A DNA stretch of 64,000 nucleotides, from assembly GCF_000757385.1 (NCBI RefSeq), contig NZ_JRHH01000006.1, positions 62,001 to 126,000 of the forward strand. The letters run 5' to 3'. The stretch comes from Flavobacterium aquatile LMG 4008 = ATCC 11947. GTDB lineage: Bacteria > Bacteroidota > Bacteroidia > Flavobacteriales > Flavobacteriaceae. Position 1 is the stretch's first letter. Each line of letters opens with the position of its first letter. The notes beneath the pieces are model-generated. The model was given only the letters and a program-made list of their open reading frames with translations, ran no database searches and had not been told where the DNA came from. Of this stretch, positions 16,484 through 26,498 are shown piece by piece. The translations under genes and the position numbers were made by a program.

Positions 16484-18767
16484 TTTAAGACTAATTGGAC
16501 TATTTTTTATAGTAGTTTTTATAGTTTCATGCAGCGGAACTAGAAGTTTGCCCGAAGGTGAATTGCTTTATGTTGGTGCAAAAGTAAAAGTTGAAGATAC
16601 AGCTATTTCCAAAAAACAACGTAAAGAATTGAAATCGCAATTAGCTGATTTGGTGCGACCAAAACCCAACAAAACGTTTTTAGGAATGCGTCCAAAATTA
16701 TTCTTTCACAATCTGGCAGGAGAAGTTACCAAAGAAAAAGGATTTTGGCATTGGCTAAAATTTACTGTTGGCGAACCACTAGTTTTGTTTAGTCAAGTAG
16801 ATATGGAATACAACAGAAGCGTATTGCAAAATTTTTCTGAAAACAACGGTTACTTTAATACAAAAACTGAGGCAGATTCTACCAAATCTGGTAAAAAAGC
16901 TAGAGTAAAATATGTTGTAAAACCAGGTAAACAATATAAAATTAAATCAATTCAATTTCCAACAGATTCTACTGAATTGGCGAAAGCAATAAATCGAACA
17001 CAACGCAGAAGCTTGTTGAAAGTTGGGCAACCTTACAGTTTAAATGTTATTAAGGCAGAACGCGAAAGAATTGATACTCGATTAAAAGAGAAAGGATTTT
17101 TCTATTTCAATGCCGATTATTTAAAGGTTCAAGTTGATAGCACAGTCGCCGATTATCAGGTAGATTTAATTCTGAAAATTAAAGACGAAACTCCACAAAT
17201 TGCTACAAAACAATACCGAATCAATAACATAATTGTTTATCCAAATTATTCTGTAAACGCCGATAGTTTAAGCATTGCAACAGATTCATCGGTTGTGAGA
17301 TACAGAGATTTCACTATAATTGATAAAGAAAATTTATTCAAACCAAGAATTTTTGACCGTTCCTTATATTTTAGAAAAGGCGATTTATACAATCGAACCG
17401 ATCATAATTTATCTTTAAATCGATTGGTGAATTTAGGAACTTTTAAATTTGTAAAAAATCAATTTAAAGTGGCCGATACGACAGGAAATTATTTAGACAC
17501 CTACTATTATTTAACACCGTTACCAAGAAAATCAATTCGCGTAGAAGTTTTGGCGAAAACCAACTCAGCCAATTATACTGGAACAGAATTGAACGTTAAC
17601 TGGAGTAACAGAAATACGTTTCGTGGCGCAGAATTACTTACAATAACTGCTTTTGGTGGAATTGAAGTTCAGGTTTCTGGGCAAAATAATGGTTTCAATG
17701 TGTATCGATTTGGAATGGAAACCAATCTAATTTGGCCAAGACTTATTTCACCATTCAAATTAAAATCATCGAGTGGATTTGTTCCAAAAACGAAAGCCAC
17801 TTTGGGATACGAATTTCAGAACCGAACGCAATTGTATTCACTTCAAACATTAAAAGGTTCGTTTGGTTATTTGTGGAAAGAAAACGCTCGAAAAGAACAT
17901 CAATTAAACGTTACCGAAATCACGTATGCAAGTCCGCAAAATGTTACTTCATTATACCGATCGCAAATTGTTGACAATCCATCATTAGAAAAAGTAATCG
18001 AAAAACAATTAATATTCGGTCCAACTTACAGTTATACTTATACCAATACAGCTCAAAAAAGAAAGAAAAATACGTTTTATTATAGAGCTTCCATCGATTT
18101 ATCTGGAAATTTAGTCGGATTATTATCAGGTTCAAATATCAAAAATGGTGATACAACCAAAGTTTTTGGAGTTCCATTTAGTCAATTTCTAAAAGTAGAA
18201 AGTGATTTTAGACATTACTATAAATTAGGTAAAAAGTCTCAAATAGCAAGCAGATTCATTGTTGGCGCTGGTTATGCTTATGGAAACTCAGAAGAAATGC
18301 CTTTCATCAAGCAATTTTTTATTGGTGGAACAAACAGTATCAGAGCGTTTCAAGCACGTTCGCTCGGACCAGGAACTTTTAGACAAGAAGATACTTCAAC
18401 TTTTTTAGCCGATCAATCTGGTGATTTAAAACTAGAATTAAATACGGAATATCGAGGTAACATTTACAGTTTTGTCGACGGAGCTTTATTTGTCGATGCA
18501 GGAAATATTTGGCTTATGAATACTAATCCAGATAAAGCTGGATCGAAATTTTCAAGTGATTTTTTAAATGAATTAGCCGTTGGCGTTGGTGCTGGATTAC
18601 GATTTGACTTTGACTTTTTAGTCCTTCGAACAGATTTAGCATTTCCAATAAGAAAACCGTATTTACCCGATGGACAACGATGGGTTTTAGACCAAGTAAA
18701 CCTTGGAAGTGGCTCGTGGAGAAAAGAAAATTTGGTCTTTAACTTAGCAATTGGTTATCCGTTTTAA
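16476..18767 (+). CDS. tamL: TamL: BamA/TamA-family outer-membrane assembly lipoprotein
   Basis: 763 aa from the ATG at 16476, chosen because it opens a lipoprotein signal ending in VSC (C19), while the longer frame starts inside tamB's lysine-rich tail. POTRA-like domains (about 100-380) precede an Omp85 beta-barrel (about 400-763). The barrel carries the signature RAFQARSLGPG for lid-lock-type substrate handling and ends in aromatic F. It overlaps tamB by 8 nt, so the pair is translationally coupled. The lipidated TamA homologue is a Bacteroidota feature. Its stop overlaps the convergent RarD gene by three bases, within TTAA. Confidence 0.9.
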   Translation: MTNLRLIGLFFIVVFIVSCSGTRSLPEGELLYVGAKVKVEDTAISKKQRKELKSQLADLVRPKPNKTFLGMRPKLFFHNLAGEVTKEKGFWHWLKFTVGEPLVLFSQVDMEYNRSVLQNFSENNGYFNTKTEADSTKSGKKARVKYVVKPGKQYKIKSIQFPTDSTELAKAINRTQRRSLLKVGQPYSLNVIKAERERIDTRLKEKGFFYFNADYLKVQVDSTVADYQVDLILKIKDETPQIATKQYRINNIIVYPNYSVNADSLSIATDSSVVRYRDFTIIDKENLFKPRIFDRSLYFRKGDLYNRTDHNLSLNRLVNLGTFKFVKNQFKVADTTGNYLDTYYYLTPLPRKSIRVEVLAKTNSANYTGTELNVNWSNRNTFRGAELLTITAFGGIEVQVSGQNNGFNVYRFGMETNLIWPRLISPFKLKSSSGFVPKTKATLGYEFQNRTQLYSLQTLKGSFGYLWKENARKEHQLNVTEITYASPQNVTSLYRSQIVDNPSLEKVIEKQLIFGPTYSYTYTNTAQKRKKNTFYYRASIDLSGNLVGLLSGSNIKNGDTTKVFGVPFSQFLKVESDFRHYYKLGKKSQIASRFIVGAGYAYGNSEEMPFIKQFFIGGTNSIRAFQARSLGPGTFRQEDTSTFLADQSGDLKLELNTEYRGNIYSFVDGALFVDAGNIWLMNTNPDKAGSKFSSDFLNELAVGVGAGLRFDFDFLVLRTDLAFPIRKPYLPDGQRWVLDQVNLGSGSWRKENLVFNLAIGYPF

Positions 18768-19663
18768 ACCGGTTTTATTTCTGATTTTCTAAATAGAAAT
18801 CGTTCGTTAAAAATAACTATCGAAAGTAATATTAACGAATACGATATAATTTGGTTAAACGTAATTTCTTCATGAAAATAGAAAATTGCTAGTACAAAAT
18901 TCAGTAATGGATTGGTGTACATCAAAATTCCTACTGCCGAAGAATTCATCCCTTTCAAGGCATACAAATTAAGATATAACGGAATTATTGTAAACAAAAC
19001 AACGATCACCATCAACAAGATATAAAACAATGATTCTGTTGGAATTGCTGCTGAATACGATGGAAAAAAAGGCAAAATTACTAACGACGCAATAACCATT
19101 TGAAAGGTCAAAATCAGAAATTTATCAAAGACTATATTCTTTCGTTGACTGATTAAATACAATGCAAATGAAAAAGCAATAACCAAACTATAAGCTAATT
19201 CAGCCAAATTTCCGTAAGATAAAATACCACAACTTACAACACACAAAGCAACCGAAAACCATTGCCAATTGCTCAATTTTTCTTTCAAAATAAAGTAAGC
19301 CAAAATAGTAGTAACAATAGGACAAATTAAATAAGCAAACGAAGCAGATTTTAAACTGACATGATTCACTGCATAAATGAATAAAAACCAATTGAAAATT
19401 AATAGAAATCCGCCTAAAACAGTTAGAAATAAAAAACGATATTTGAGTTTTGATTCCAACTTTCTGAACGTTGCTAAATCATTTTTTACAATCGATTTTC
19501 TGAATAAAAGATTGATTACAAGCAAAATAACAGTTGCAAAAAAGATTCTATAGAAAAGAATATCCAATGATGGATAAATATGTAATGGTTTCAAAGCCAA
19601 ACTAAAGAAACCCCAAATAACAAAAGCTGTTAATGCCGAAGCATAATATTTATTGATTTGCAC
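18764..19663 (-). CDS. EamA-family transporter, RarD-like
   Basis: 299 aa with about 10 transmembrane helices in two EamA repeats, the layout of the drug/metabolite transporter superfamily. The N-terminus INKYYASALTAFVIWGFFSL and the block FNWFLFIYAVNH resemble RarD proteins. The substrate is unknown. I choose the GTG at 19663 because family members usually start one or two residues before the NKYY block. A TTG at 19693 would add ten residues of unlike composition. It is convergent with tamL, with overlapping stop codons. Confidence 0.8.
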   Translation of the reverse strand: MQINKYYASALTAFVIWGFFSLALKPLHIYPSLDILFYRIFFATVILLVINLLFRKSIVKNDLATFRKLESKLKYRFLFLTVLGGFLLIFNWFLFIYAVNHVSLKSASFAYLICPIVTTILAYFILKEKLSNWQWFSVALCVVSCGILSYGNLAELAYSLVIAFSFALYLISQRKNIVFDKFLILTFQMVIASLVILPFFPSYSAAIPTESLFYILLMVIVVLFTIIPLYLNLYALKGMNSSAVGILMYTNPLLNFVLAIFYFHEEITFNQIISYSLILLSIVIFNERFLFRKSEIKPV

Positions 19664-19869
19664 GCTGTAAAATTTGCTGCAAAAGTACAGCAATACCCAT
19701 CTAAAATTAATCCATTATAACATTTAATTAGGAATTAATTTATATCAGATTTACCAAAAAATTCTGGAAATCAAGTTCTTATTTTAAATATTTGACAGAA
19801 AATACAATTTTAAAATAAACAAAAATCAGTTTAACATTAAAATAATGAAAATTCAATAATTGTTTAGCT

Positions 19870-19877
19870 TATATTTG
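19870..19877 (+). promoter_or_regulatory. -7 box of sdaA
   Basis: TATATTTG fits TAnnTTTG and sits 25 nt before the ATG. No clear -33 TTG at normal spacing. Confidence 0.45.
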
Positions 19878-19902
19878 CTTCATAAACTAAACTTTTCATT
19901 TT

Positions 19903-21330
19903 ATGGAAGAATGCATCTCGGTTTTTGATATGTTAAAAATTGGTGTTGGACCATCGAGTTCACACACACTTGGACCTTGGCGTGCAGCCGAACGATTTTT
20001 ATCGGAATTAAGAACAGAAAACATTCTTCAAAACGTAACCCGAATCAAAGTCGATTTGTATGGTTCACTTTCGTTAACAGGAAAAGGACACGCAACCGAT
20101 TTGGCTGTAATGTTAGGTTTGTCTGGACAAGATCCAGAATATATTCCTGTGCAAGATATTGATGGAATTATAAAAAATATCGAAAATAAAAACGAAATCA
20201 ATTTGGGTAACGAAATTGTGGTTCCGTTTTACTTTTTACAAGACATTGTTTTCAACAAAAATTTCCTGCCTTTTCATGCCAACGGTTTGACTTTTACCGC
20301 TTTTTTATTAGACGATAAAGAATACCAAACTACCTTCTACTCTATCGGTGGCGGATTTGTGGTGAAAGAAGAACGTGTCAATGCCAAGAAAAAATTAGAA
20401 ATAAAATGTGCGTTTCCTTTTCCAATTCAAAACGCTGAAGAACTTTTAAACTATTGTAATTCAGAAAAAAAATCTATTTCTGAAATTGTATATGAGAATG
20501 AAAAATCAATGCGAACTGAAGCAGAAATCGATCATGAATTAATGCGAATTTGGAACACCATGTTAGAATGCATGTACATCGGTTGTCATTCAGAAGGCAT
20601 ACTTCCAGGTGGATTAAATGTGCGAAGAAGAGCGTTTGACATGCATCAGGGTTTGATTGGTTTATCCAACTATAACAATCCTCAAGAATGGTTAGAATGT
20701 ATTAGAAAAACCGAAGTTAAATTCCGTCAAATATTAAAATGGGTTTCCTGTTTTGCTTTAGCTGTAAACGAAGTAAATGCCGCTTTAGGAAGAGTTGTAA
20801 CAGCGCCAACCAACGGAAGTGCTGGTGTTATTCCAGCCGTTTTAATGTATTATTTAGTAATTGAAAACCACGATGCTGGCGAAAAAGAAATCAAACAATT
20901 CTTGATGGTTGCTGGCGAAATTGGAAGTATTTTCAAAAAAGGTTCTACGATTTCTGCAGCAATGGGCGGATGTCAAGCAGAAATTGGCGTTTCATCAGCT
21001 ATGGCAGCAGCCGCACTATGCGAAGTTATGGGCGGAACTCCAGATCAAGTACAAATGGCAGCCGAAATTGCCATGGAGCATCATCTTGGTTTAACTTGTG
21101 ATCCTATTGGTGGTTTGGTTCAAATTCCGTGTATCGAAAGAAATACGATGGGTGCAATAAAAGCAATAAATGCAGCGGAACTGGCCATGGAAACCGATGC
21201 AAAAAACGCAAAAGTTCCTTTGGATAAAGTAGTCAATACCATGTGGAAAACAGCACAAGATATGAATTCTAAATACAAAGAAACTTCTGAAGGCGGTCTT
21301 GCAATAGCAGTAAATATGGCTGATTGCTAA
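19903..21330 (+). CDS. sdaA: L-serine ammonia-lyase, iron-sulfur type, single chain
   Basis: 475 aa with fused beta and alpha regions, as in Escherichia coli SdaA. The N-terminus [20 protein letters not shown] is the signature. Cysteines in [20 protein letters not shown] and [16 protein letters not shown] supply the 4Fe-4S cluster that binds serine. The enzyme deaminates L-serine to pyruvate in the cytoplasm. It is monocistronic. Its stop overlaps a convergent small gene by three bases. Confidence 0.96.
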   Translation: MEECISVFDMLKIGVGPSSSHTLGPWRAAERFLSELRTENILQNVTRIKVDLYGSLSLTGKGHATDLAVMLGLSGQDPEYIPVQDIDGIIKNIENKNEINLGNEIVVPFYFLQDIVFNKNFLPFHANGLTFTAFLLDDKEYQTTFYSIGGGFVVKEERVNAKKKLEIKCAFPFPIQNAEELLNYCNSEKKSISEIVYENEKSMRTEAEIDHELMRIWNTMLECMYIGCHSEGILPGGLNVRRRAFDMHQGLIGLSNYNNPQEWLECIRKTEVKFRQILKWVSCFALAVNEVNAALGRVVTAPTNGSAGVIPAVLMYYLVIENHDAGEKEIKQFLMVAGEIGSIFKKGSTISAAMGGCQAEIGVSSAMAAAALCEVMGGTPDQVQMAAEIAMEHHLGLTCDPIGGLVQIPCIERNTMGAIKAINAAELAMETDAKNAKVPLDKVVNTMWKTAQDMNSKYKETSEGGLAIAVNMADC

Positions 21331-21674
21331 TTCTTCTCTTTTGGATCGTCTTGATTTTCTGGACTTGAATTGGGATACCTTTTTTTGGTAATATCGAAAT
21401 TCTTATCTCTGTTTTCAAGCATTACTTTACCAACTTCTTCTTTTGCAGTACTTGGTTTTGTGCTTAAAGTCTTATTAGTTTCAGGTTCACAATTTTGTTC
21501 ATCATGATCTGTATTTCTTGCTCTTTGTACAATTTTTGTAACTCCATTTTTATCGGTTTCCATCTCAGATTTCATTAAAGAATCTGACTGATTTTCCTGG
21601 TTCAATTCCGATATAATATTGCTATTGCTTTGCTTGTTGTTCATTTTTTTAGAACCTAAATCGTTATCTTCCAT
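21327..21674 (-). CDS. Small disordered hydrophilic protein
   Basis: 115 aa, almost entirely polar (N, Q, S, K, E, D), with no hydrophobic core, signal or motif. It is predicted to be intrinsically disordered. It has an ATG at 21674 and a free upstream region of about 95 nt, but otherwise only length and start support it as a gene. The TAG stop falls on the stop codon of sdaA. No function can be proposed. Confidence 0.5.
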   Translation of the reverse strand: MEDNDLGSKKMNNKQSNSNIISELNQENQSDSLMKSEMETDKNGVTKIVQRARNTDHDEQNCEPETNKTLSTKPSTAKEEVGKVMLENRDKNFDITKKRYPNSSPENQDDPKEKN

Positions 21675-21768
21675 GACCTAAATGTTTAAATTATTGAAAG
21701 ATAAAGTTATTCTAAATCATTATTTTTAATGTTACATAATTCCTAATTAATGTATCAAAAATCCAACT

Positions 21769-23487
21769 TTAAACCATTCCCAATTTAAAATAAAAAGTAC
21801 TTCCTAAGCCCAATTCACTTTCAACACCGATAGTTCCACCCTGAGCTTCTATAAACTCTTTAGAAATAGCTAAACCCAATCCAGTTCCCGATTTATGACT
21901 TCCTGGAATTTGGAAATATTTGTCAAAAACTTTCGACTGGTACCGCTTATCAATTCCTTTTCCTTTATCAGTAACTTGAAAAACAATCTGATTATTCTCT
22001 TGTTTCAATTTTACAGTTACAATACTATCTTCCGAGGAATAACGAATAGCATTTGTCAAGAAATTAATCAAAACCCATGATGATTTTTCGCTATCTGCTT
22101 TTACTTCTGACAGCTTATTTTCAAATTCCAAAACAACTTCAATCTGTTTTTGCTCAGCTTGAACTTTTACAGCTTCAATAGCATATTTTGCAATATCATT
22201 CGGACTACTTTTTTCTATATTCAGCTGAATGTTTCCAGTTTCAACTTGAGATAATTCTAATAATTCTCCAGTAATTTTCAATAGACGCTGACTATCTTCT
22301 TTAATGCTGTCAATCAGTTGCTTTTGGTCATCATTTATAGTTCCAGTTGAAGTATTTTCAAGCAATTGCAAACTCATTTTGATGGAAGAAATTGGTGTTT
22401 TCAATTCGTGTGAAACAGTTGCAATAAAATTTGTTTTTGCAAAATCCAATTCTTTGAAAATGGTAATATTTCTCAGTATGATTACATTTCCAATATCAAT
22501 TAATTGGTCTTCTCCGGTAGGTTTTATAGTGATGTTTACATTTTCTTTTTCGAAATAACTTTCCTTTCCATCAGCAAAAATCTTCATCGGATGTGCTTTT
22601 GGACTTTCTAATTCGTTTATGATTAGCGACTTCATCAAATCATTTTTCAGTGCTAATGTTGTAGCCAATTGACCAATAACTTCATCTTGCTTTAATCCGA
22701 TGATTTTCAAGGCTTCATCATTTACAAACAGTATGATTCCCTGATTGTCCAAACCAATAATTGGATCGTGCATATTGTTAATCAAGGTTTCTAAACGTTT
22801 CTTTTCGAATGTCAATTTGTGCAAACTACTATTAGAATATTCCTCCAATTTTTCTGCCATCGAATTAAATGATTTTGCCAAATCTCCATATTCATTATGA
22901 TCCCGAAAATGAACCCGTTCGGAGTAATTTCGATTAGCAATTTGCTTGATGCTTTCCGTCAATTCCTTTATCGGATTAGCAATATTATTTGGCAAATTAA
23001 CTAACAAATTAAAAGCAATTAAAAAACATAAAGTTCCAACAATTGCAATCCATAAATTGGCAGTTTCGGCTGTGTGTTTTGCGATATCACTCTTAACTTT
23101 TATGGCATTCATATTGAGTTTCATAATCTCAAAAATGTCTTGCCTAATTTTGCCTTTTATAGTTTCATCTGAAGTATTTTTTTCTAATAATTGAAAGTTT
23201 TTCTGAAGATTGTAAGTCACTTTATCTTCGCCAATTTCGGTAATATTCTCCAATTGTTTCTTTAAATTGGTTTCAAAAAGAAGAATGGCTTTTGGTTCAT
23301 CTTTAGAAATTTCATCCAAAGAAGAAAGCATATTTCTTGAGTATTCCAAAGTTATATAGTTGGCTTTCAAGATGTTTTCGGTGTCTTTTTTAATCGAAAA
23401 AACATAAAAAGCACTAACCAAGGATAGGATAATTATTAAAGTAAATAATAATCCAACACTGAGATTTAATTTGGTTTTAATTTTCAT
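21769..23487 (-). CDS. Membrane sensor histidine kinase of the kdp locus
   Basis: 572 aa: TM 8-30, periplasmic segment of about 115 residues, TM 146-165, HAMP about 165-220, PAS about 230-345, HisKA with H360 (SHELKTP), and HATPase about 465-570 with the N, G1 (DKGKGID) and G2 (GTGLGLA) boxes. It begins one base after the stop of the KdpD N-terminal gene. It therefore probably supplies the kinase part that classical KdpD carries on one chain, although its sensor region (HAMP/PAS, two TM) is unlike the four-TM KdpD input. The likely phosphate acceptor is the response regulator at 31902-33236. It is the last gene of the kdp operon. Confidence 0.88.
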   Translation of the reverse strand: MKIKTKLNLSVGLLFTLIIILSLVSAFYVFSIKKDTENILKANYITLEYSRNMLSSLDEISKDEPKAILLFETNLKKQLENITEIGEDKVTYNLQKNFQLLEKNTSDETIKGKIRQDIFEIMKLNMNAIKVKSDIAKHTAETANLWIAIVGTLCFLIAFNLLVNLPNNIANPIKELTESIKQIANRNYSERVHFRDHNEYGDLAKSFNSMAEKLEEYSNSSLHKLTFEKKRLETLINNMHDPIIGLDNQGIILFVNDEALKIIGLKQDEVIGQLATTLALKNDLMKSLIINELESPKAHPMKIFADGKESYFEKENVNITIKPTGEDQLIDIGNVIILRNITIFKELDFAKTNFIATVSHELKTPISSIKMSLQLLENTSTGTINDDQKQLIDSIKEDSQRLLKITGELLELSQVETGNIQLNIEKSSPNDIAKYAIEAVKVQAEQKQIEVVLEFENKLSEVKADSEKSSWVLINFLTNAIRYSSEDSIVTVKLKQENNQIVFQVTDKGKGIDKRYQSKVFDKYFQIPGSHKSGTGLGLAISKEFIEAQGGTIGVESELGLGSTFYFKLGMV

Positions 23488-23488
23488 T

Positions 23489-24616
23489 TTAAGAGAGAAT
23501 TACTAAGTCAACACTCGATTTCGACAAACTATTCAATAGTCGTCTAAAAATAGTGGTAGACAAAATTACTTTAAATAAATTGAAATGCGGTTTTCCAATA
23601 CAAACGGTTGTGATGTTTTTTTGCTCGACGATTTTCAGCATTGCATCGGTGATATTTGAACTTTCAATTTTAATAACTTCGGCACCTAGTTGTGTGGCCA
23701 ATTTGAAATTATTAATTAAATGACGTTGTTTGTCTAATGCAATTTTATTCGGACTTTCCTTTGGAGTTTCTACATACAAAACGTACCAACTTCCGTTGTA
23801 ATAACTGGCTAATCGCGCAGCTTTTCTGATTACAATTTTGGCTGTTTTATCATTACTACTAATACATGCCAATAGTTTTTCGTGTTTTAAAGCAAGGTTT
23901 TTCGGAACTTCATTTTCTACTTTTCGAACCACTTGACTCGCAACTTCTTTCAATGCCAGTTCCCGCAATTGCAGAATTTGATCCGCTTTAAAAAAATTAG
24001 CTAACGCGGTTTGGATTTTATCCTGTGTATAAATTTTTCCTTCTTTCAGACGCGAAATTAAATCCTCTGAAGTCAAATCGATATTTACAACTTCGTCCGC
24101 CAATCGCAACACATTATCTGGAACTCGTTCTTGAACATCAACTCCTGTAATACGTTTGACATCTTCGTTCAAACTCTCAATATGCTGAATGTTCACCGCA
24201 GAAATTACGTTAATTCCAGCTTCAAGAATTTCCAGAACATCTTGCCAACGCTTTTCATTTTTACTTCCTTCAATGTTGGTGTGCGCCAATTCATCCACAA
24301 TCACAACTTCCGGACGCAAATTGATGATCGCCTGCACATCCATTTCCTCCAGATTTTTTCCTTTGTAGAAAATACTTCTTCTTGGAATTATTGGCAAACC
24401 ATCAAGCAATTCGTGTGTTTCCTTACGAAAATGAGTTTCGATATAGCCAATTTTAATGTCAATTCCGTTTTTTAAAAGCGTGTGAGCTTCCTGCAACATA
24501 CGAAACGTTTTACCCACACCAGCACTCATACCAATGTAAATTTTGAATTTTCCTTTACGTGATTTCTGAATTAAATCAAGGAAATGCAGGGCGTTATTTT
24601 GTTTTTCTTGTTCCAT
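23489..24616 (-). CDS. kdpD: KdpD N-terminal sensor protein (no kinase domain)
   Basis: 375 aa corresponding to only the cytoplasmic N-terminal half of KdpD. It has a KdpD domain with Walker A at 29-37 (GMSAGVGKT), followed by YIETHFRKET and DELAHTN (Walker B region), and a USP-like domain from about 245 to 375. The four TM helices, GAF and kinase domains of Escherichia coli KdpD are absent. The adjacent histidine kinase provides catalysis. The split is likely natural in this lineage, since both halves have clean starts and stops. Its role is in sensing potassium status or turgor, with the USP domain possibly binding c-di-AMP or ATP. Confidence 0.92.
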   Translation of the reverse strand: MEQEKQNNALHFLDLIQKSRKGKFKIYIGMSAGVGKTFRMLQEAHTLLKNGIDIKIGYIETHFRKETHELLDGLPIIPRRSIFYKGKNLEEMDVQAIINLRPEVVIVDELAHTNIEGSKNEKRWQDVLEILEAGINVISAVNIQHIESLNEDVKRITGVDVQERVPDNVLRLADEVVNIDLTSEDLISRLKEGKIYTQDKIQTALANFFKADQILQLRELALKEVASQVVRKVENEVPKNLALKHEKLLACISSNDKTAKIVIRKAARLASYYNGSWYVLYVETPKESPNKIALDKQRHLINNFKLATQLGAEVIKIESSNITDAMLKIVEQKNITTVCIGKPHFNLFKVILSTTIFRRLLNSLSKSSVDLVILS

Positions 24617-24653
24617 GTTTCACTGTTTTCAACGAAATAATCTATTATAATTT

Positions 24654-24715
24654 GCCACAGATTAAAATGATTTTCACAGATTTCAAAAATCCTTTTAATC
24701 CTATTAATCTGTGGC
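24654..24715. repeat. GCCACAGATTAA inverted-repeat element
   Basis: Perfect 12-bp arms GCCACAGATTAA (24654-24665) and TTAATCTGTGGC (24704-24715), with inner words TTCACAGATT and AATCC. It lies between the porin stop and kdpD inside the operon. It matches, from memory, a widespread Bacteroidota intergenic repeat. Confidence 0.65.
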
Positions 24716-24722
24716 TAAAAAA

Positions 24723-25805
24723 TTAAAACGAAATCGCCAAAGAAGTCGTTAAAAAAGTATTGTTATCCGTTGGATTTCCATCTTTCAAAAATACTTCGTC
24801 TTTACTTGCCAAGTTTCTAGCTTCAATTCTAAACATCACGTTATCAGAAACTAAATAATCAAAATTTGCAGAAAATCCGTAGGTTTTAAATCCGTTTTCA
24901 GTTCCAGTTGCAATGATTACGCCTTCTTTGTCTTGGTAATATTCACCTCGAACAGCGATTTGAGTTTTGGCTGTTGGCTTGTGTTGCAAAATTAAAATTG
25001 GCGAATACCAAACATCATAATCGCTACTTCCATTCAAGGTTTGTTGTGCTCCAATATCAAATCCAGCAGTTAAATTGGTCTTATCAGAAAATTTAAATTG
25101 TCCATAAAAATTATTGAAATACCTCCATTTTCTGTCGTTATCGGGTTGTTCATTCCCAATATAAGTACTCCAATTCAAAGTCGTTTTTCCACTTGGTTTG
25201 TACGTAATCTGAGTTCCAAAAGCAGGTGTTTGATTTCCATCAATCTTCTGAATTCGTTGCCAGCCATTCAAATACATTACTGCCAAATACCATTTTTCCG
25301 ATTTAGAAGTATATCCAATTTTGGCTCCAGCTTCATAATAAGGCGAATTATCAGCCAAAATACTTCTAGTTAATGTTTGGCAATCCTTTCCAATCGCGCT
25401 TTCAAAACCAATGTGCGATGGCATAATTCCAGCATCAATCCACAAATTATGTTTCGAGGAAATTTTTACACCAACATTTGCTTCATACACATTTTGCAAT
25501 AAATCTTGCTCCGCTGCCAAGTTATATTCGGCATAAGTTCCGGCCATAATCGCCAAATTTCCACGCACGTTATCTTTTGCATAATTCACTTTTGCAAAAC
25601 CTAGATTCAGGTTCAACTCGTTGTGCTTGTTGTGGCTGTACACAAAACCTGGTCTCAAATGATTGTCTGGATTTCCAAAGTCATAACTGTAATACGTTTC
25701 AATATATCCCGAAAACGTCAAAGGACTTTTCTCTTTTGCTACTTCTTGAGCGTTAACAGTTGTAATTCCCAATGCTACAAGAGCAGTAAATACTATTTTT
25801 TTCAT
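24723..25805 (-). CDS. Outer-membrane beta-barrel porin of the kdp operon
   Basis: 360 aa. A signal peptide (about 1-19, ending NAQ) is followed by alternating amphipathic strands, typical of the putative beta-barrel porin 2 (BBP2) type, and the last residues are SLAISF with terminal F. Motifs such as SGYIETYYSYDFGNP and AGIMPSHIGFESAIG fit this group. Lying between kdpC and kdpD on the same strand, it probably provides an outer-membrane path for potassium when supply is low. Substrate assignment is inferred from context only. Confidence 0.82.
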   Translation of the reverse strand: MKKIVFTALVALGITTVNAQEVAKEKSPLTFSGYIETYYSYDFGNPDNHLRPGFVYSHNKHNELNLNLGFAKVNYAKDNVRGNLAIMAGTYAEYNLAAEQDLLQNVYEANVGVKISSKHNLWIDAGIMPSHIGFESAIGKDCQTLTRSILADNSPYYEAGAKIGYTSKSEKWYLAVMYLNGWQRIQKIDGNQTPAFGTQITYKPSGKTTLNWSTYIGNEQPDNDRKWRYFNNFYGQFKFSDKTNLTAGFDIGAQQTLNGSSDYDVWYSPILILQHKPTAKTQIAVRGEYYQDKEGVIIATGTENGFKTYGFSANFDYLVSDNVMFRIEARNLASKDEVFLKDGNPTDNNTFLTTSLAISF

Positions 25806-25826
25806 TTTGTTTATTAATTTTTATTT

Positions 25827-25917
25827 GAAGCTAATCCAGCTATCCACTATATCTTTGGGTTCGAACAACGAACCCAAAGGATGCCGTTTCTATCTGGGCT
25901 AGGGCTTTTCGTTTTTA
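25827..25917 (-). repeat. Dispersed AGCCCAGATAG element, copy A
   Basis: Read on the minus strand it begins TAAAAACGAAAAGCCCTAG, then CCCAGATAG, a perfect 10-bp hairpin (TTTGGGTTCG/CGAACCCAAA at 25854-25878), and ends TAGCTGGATTAGCTTC. Copies B (43175-43324) and C (62611-62698) have the same ends but different central hairpins. It sits between kdpC and the porin. Confidence 0.75.
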
Positions 25918-25925
25918 AAGACTTT

Positions 25926-26486
25926 TTATTTTAATTTATCCAATTCAATATTCAATTGCAACACATTTATTTTTTCAGTACCCAACATTCCTAAAAGTGG
26001 CTTTTCGGTGTTTTGTTTGATTATTTCTAACACTTTTTCTTCCGAAATTTTTCTACTTTCAGCAATACGTTTCGCCTGAACTTTCGCACCTTGAACCGAA
26101 ATATTTGGATCCAATCCACTTCCAGAAGCTGTTACCAATTCAGATGGAACTTCACTTCTTTTCACCGATGGATTTTTAATCAAAAAACTATCAATTCTAG
26201 TTTCTACTTCTGCAAGATAATCAGGATTATTTGTTCCTTTATTACTTCCTCCAGAACCTGCGGCATTATAATCTACTGCCGATGGACGTGACCAAAAGTA
26301 CTTATTTTCTACAAATTTCTGAGCAACATTAATGTGATGATTTTTTCCGTTCACGGTTACAATTTCACCATTTCCTTGATTAGGAGCCAATTGTGCAATT
26401 CCAAGAATACTCATTGTATAAATTCCGGAGAAAAACACTGCACAGAACAGTGTTAATCGAATTGCTGGTATTATATTTTCTTTCAT
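25926..26486 (-). CDS. kdpC: Potassium-transporting ATPase subunit KdpC
   Basis: 186 aa with one N-terminal TM helix (about 8-30) and a periplasmic domain. It contains FWSRPSAVDYNAAGSGGSN, TASGSGLDPNIS, and the end pattern expected for KdpC. It is the assembly and affinity subunit of the KdpFABC high-affinity potassium pump in the inner membrane. It starts 12 nt after the kdpB stop. Confidence 0.96.
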   Translation of the reverse strand: MKENIIPAIRLTLFCAVFFSGIYTMSILGIAQLAPNQGNGEIVTVNGKNHHINVAQKFVENKYFWSRPSAVDYNAAGSGGSNKGTNNPDYLAEVETRIDSFLIKNPSVKRSEVPSELVTASGSGLDPNISVQGAKVQAKRIAESRKISEEKVLEIIKQNTEKPLLGMLGTEKINVLQLNIELDKLK

Positions 26487-26498
26487 AATTTCTATTTT

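Noticed and set aside
21895-24475. Plus-strand open frames opposite the kdp histidine kinase and kdpD
   Set aside because: They are shadows of strongly supported genes on the other strand, with atypical composition.
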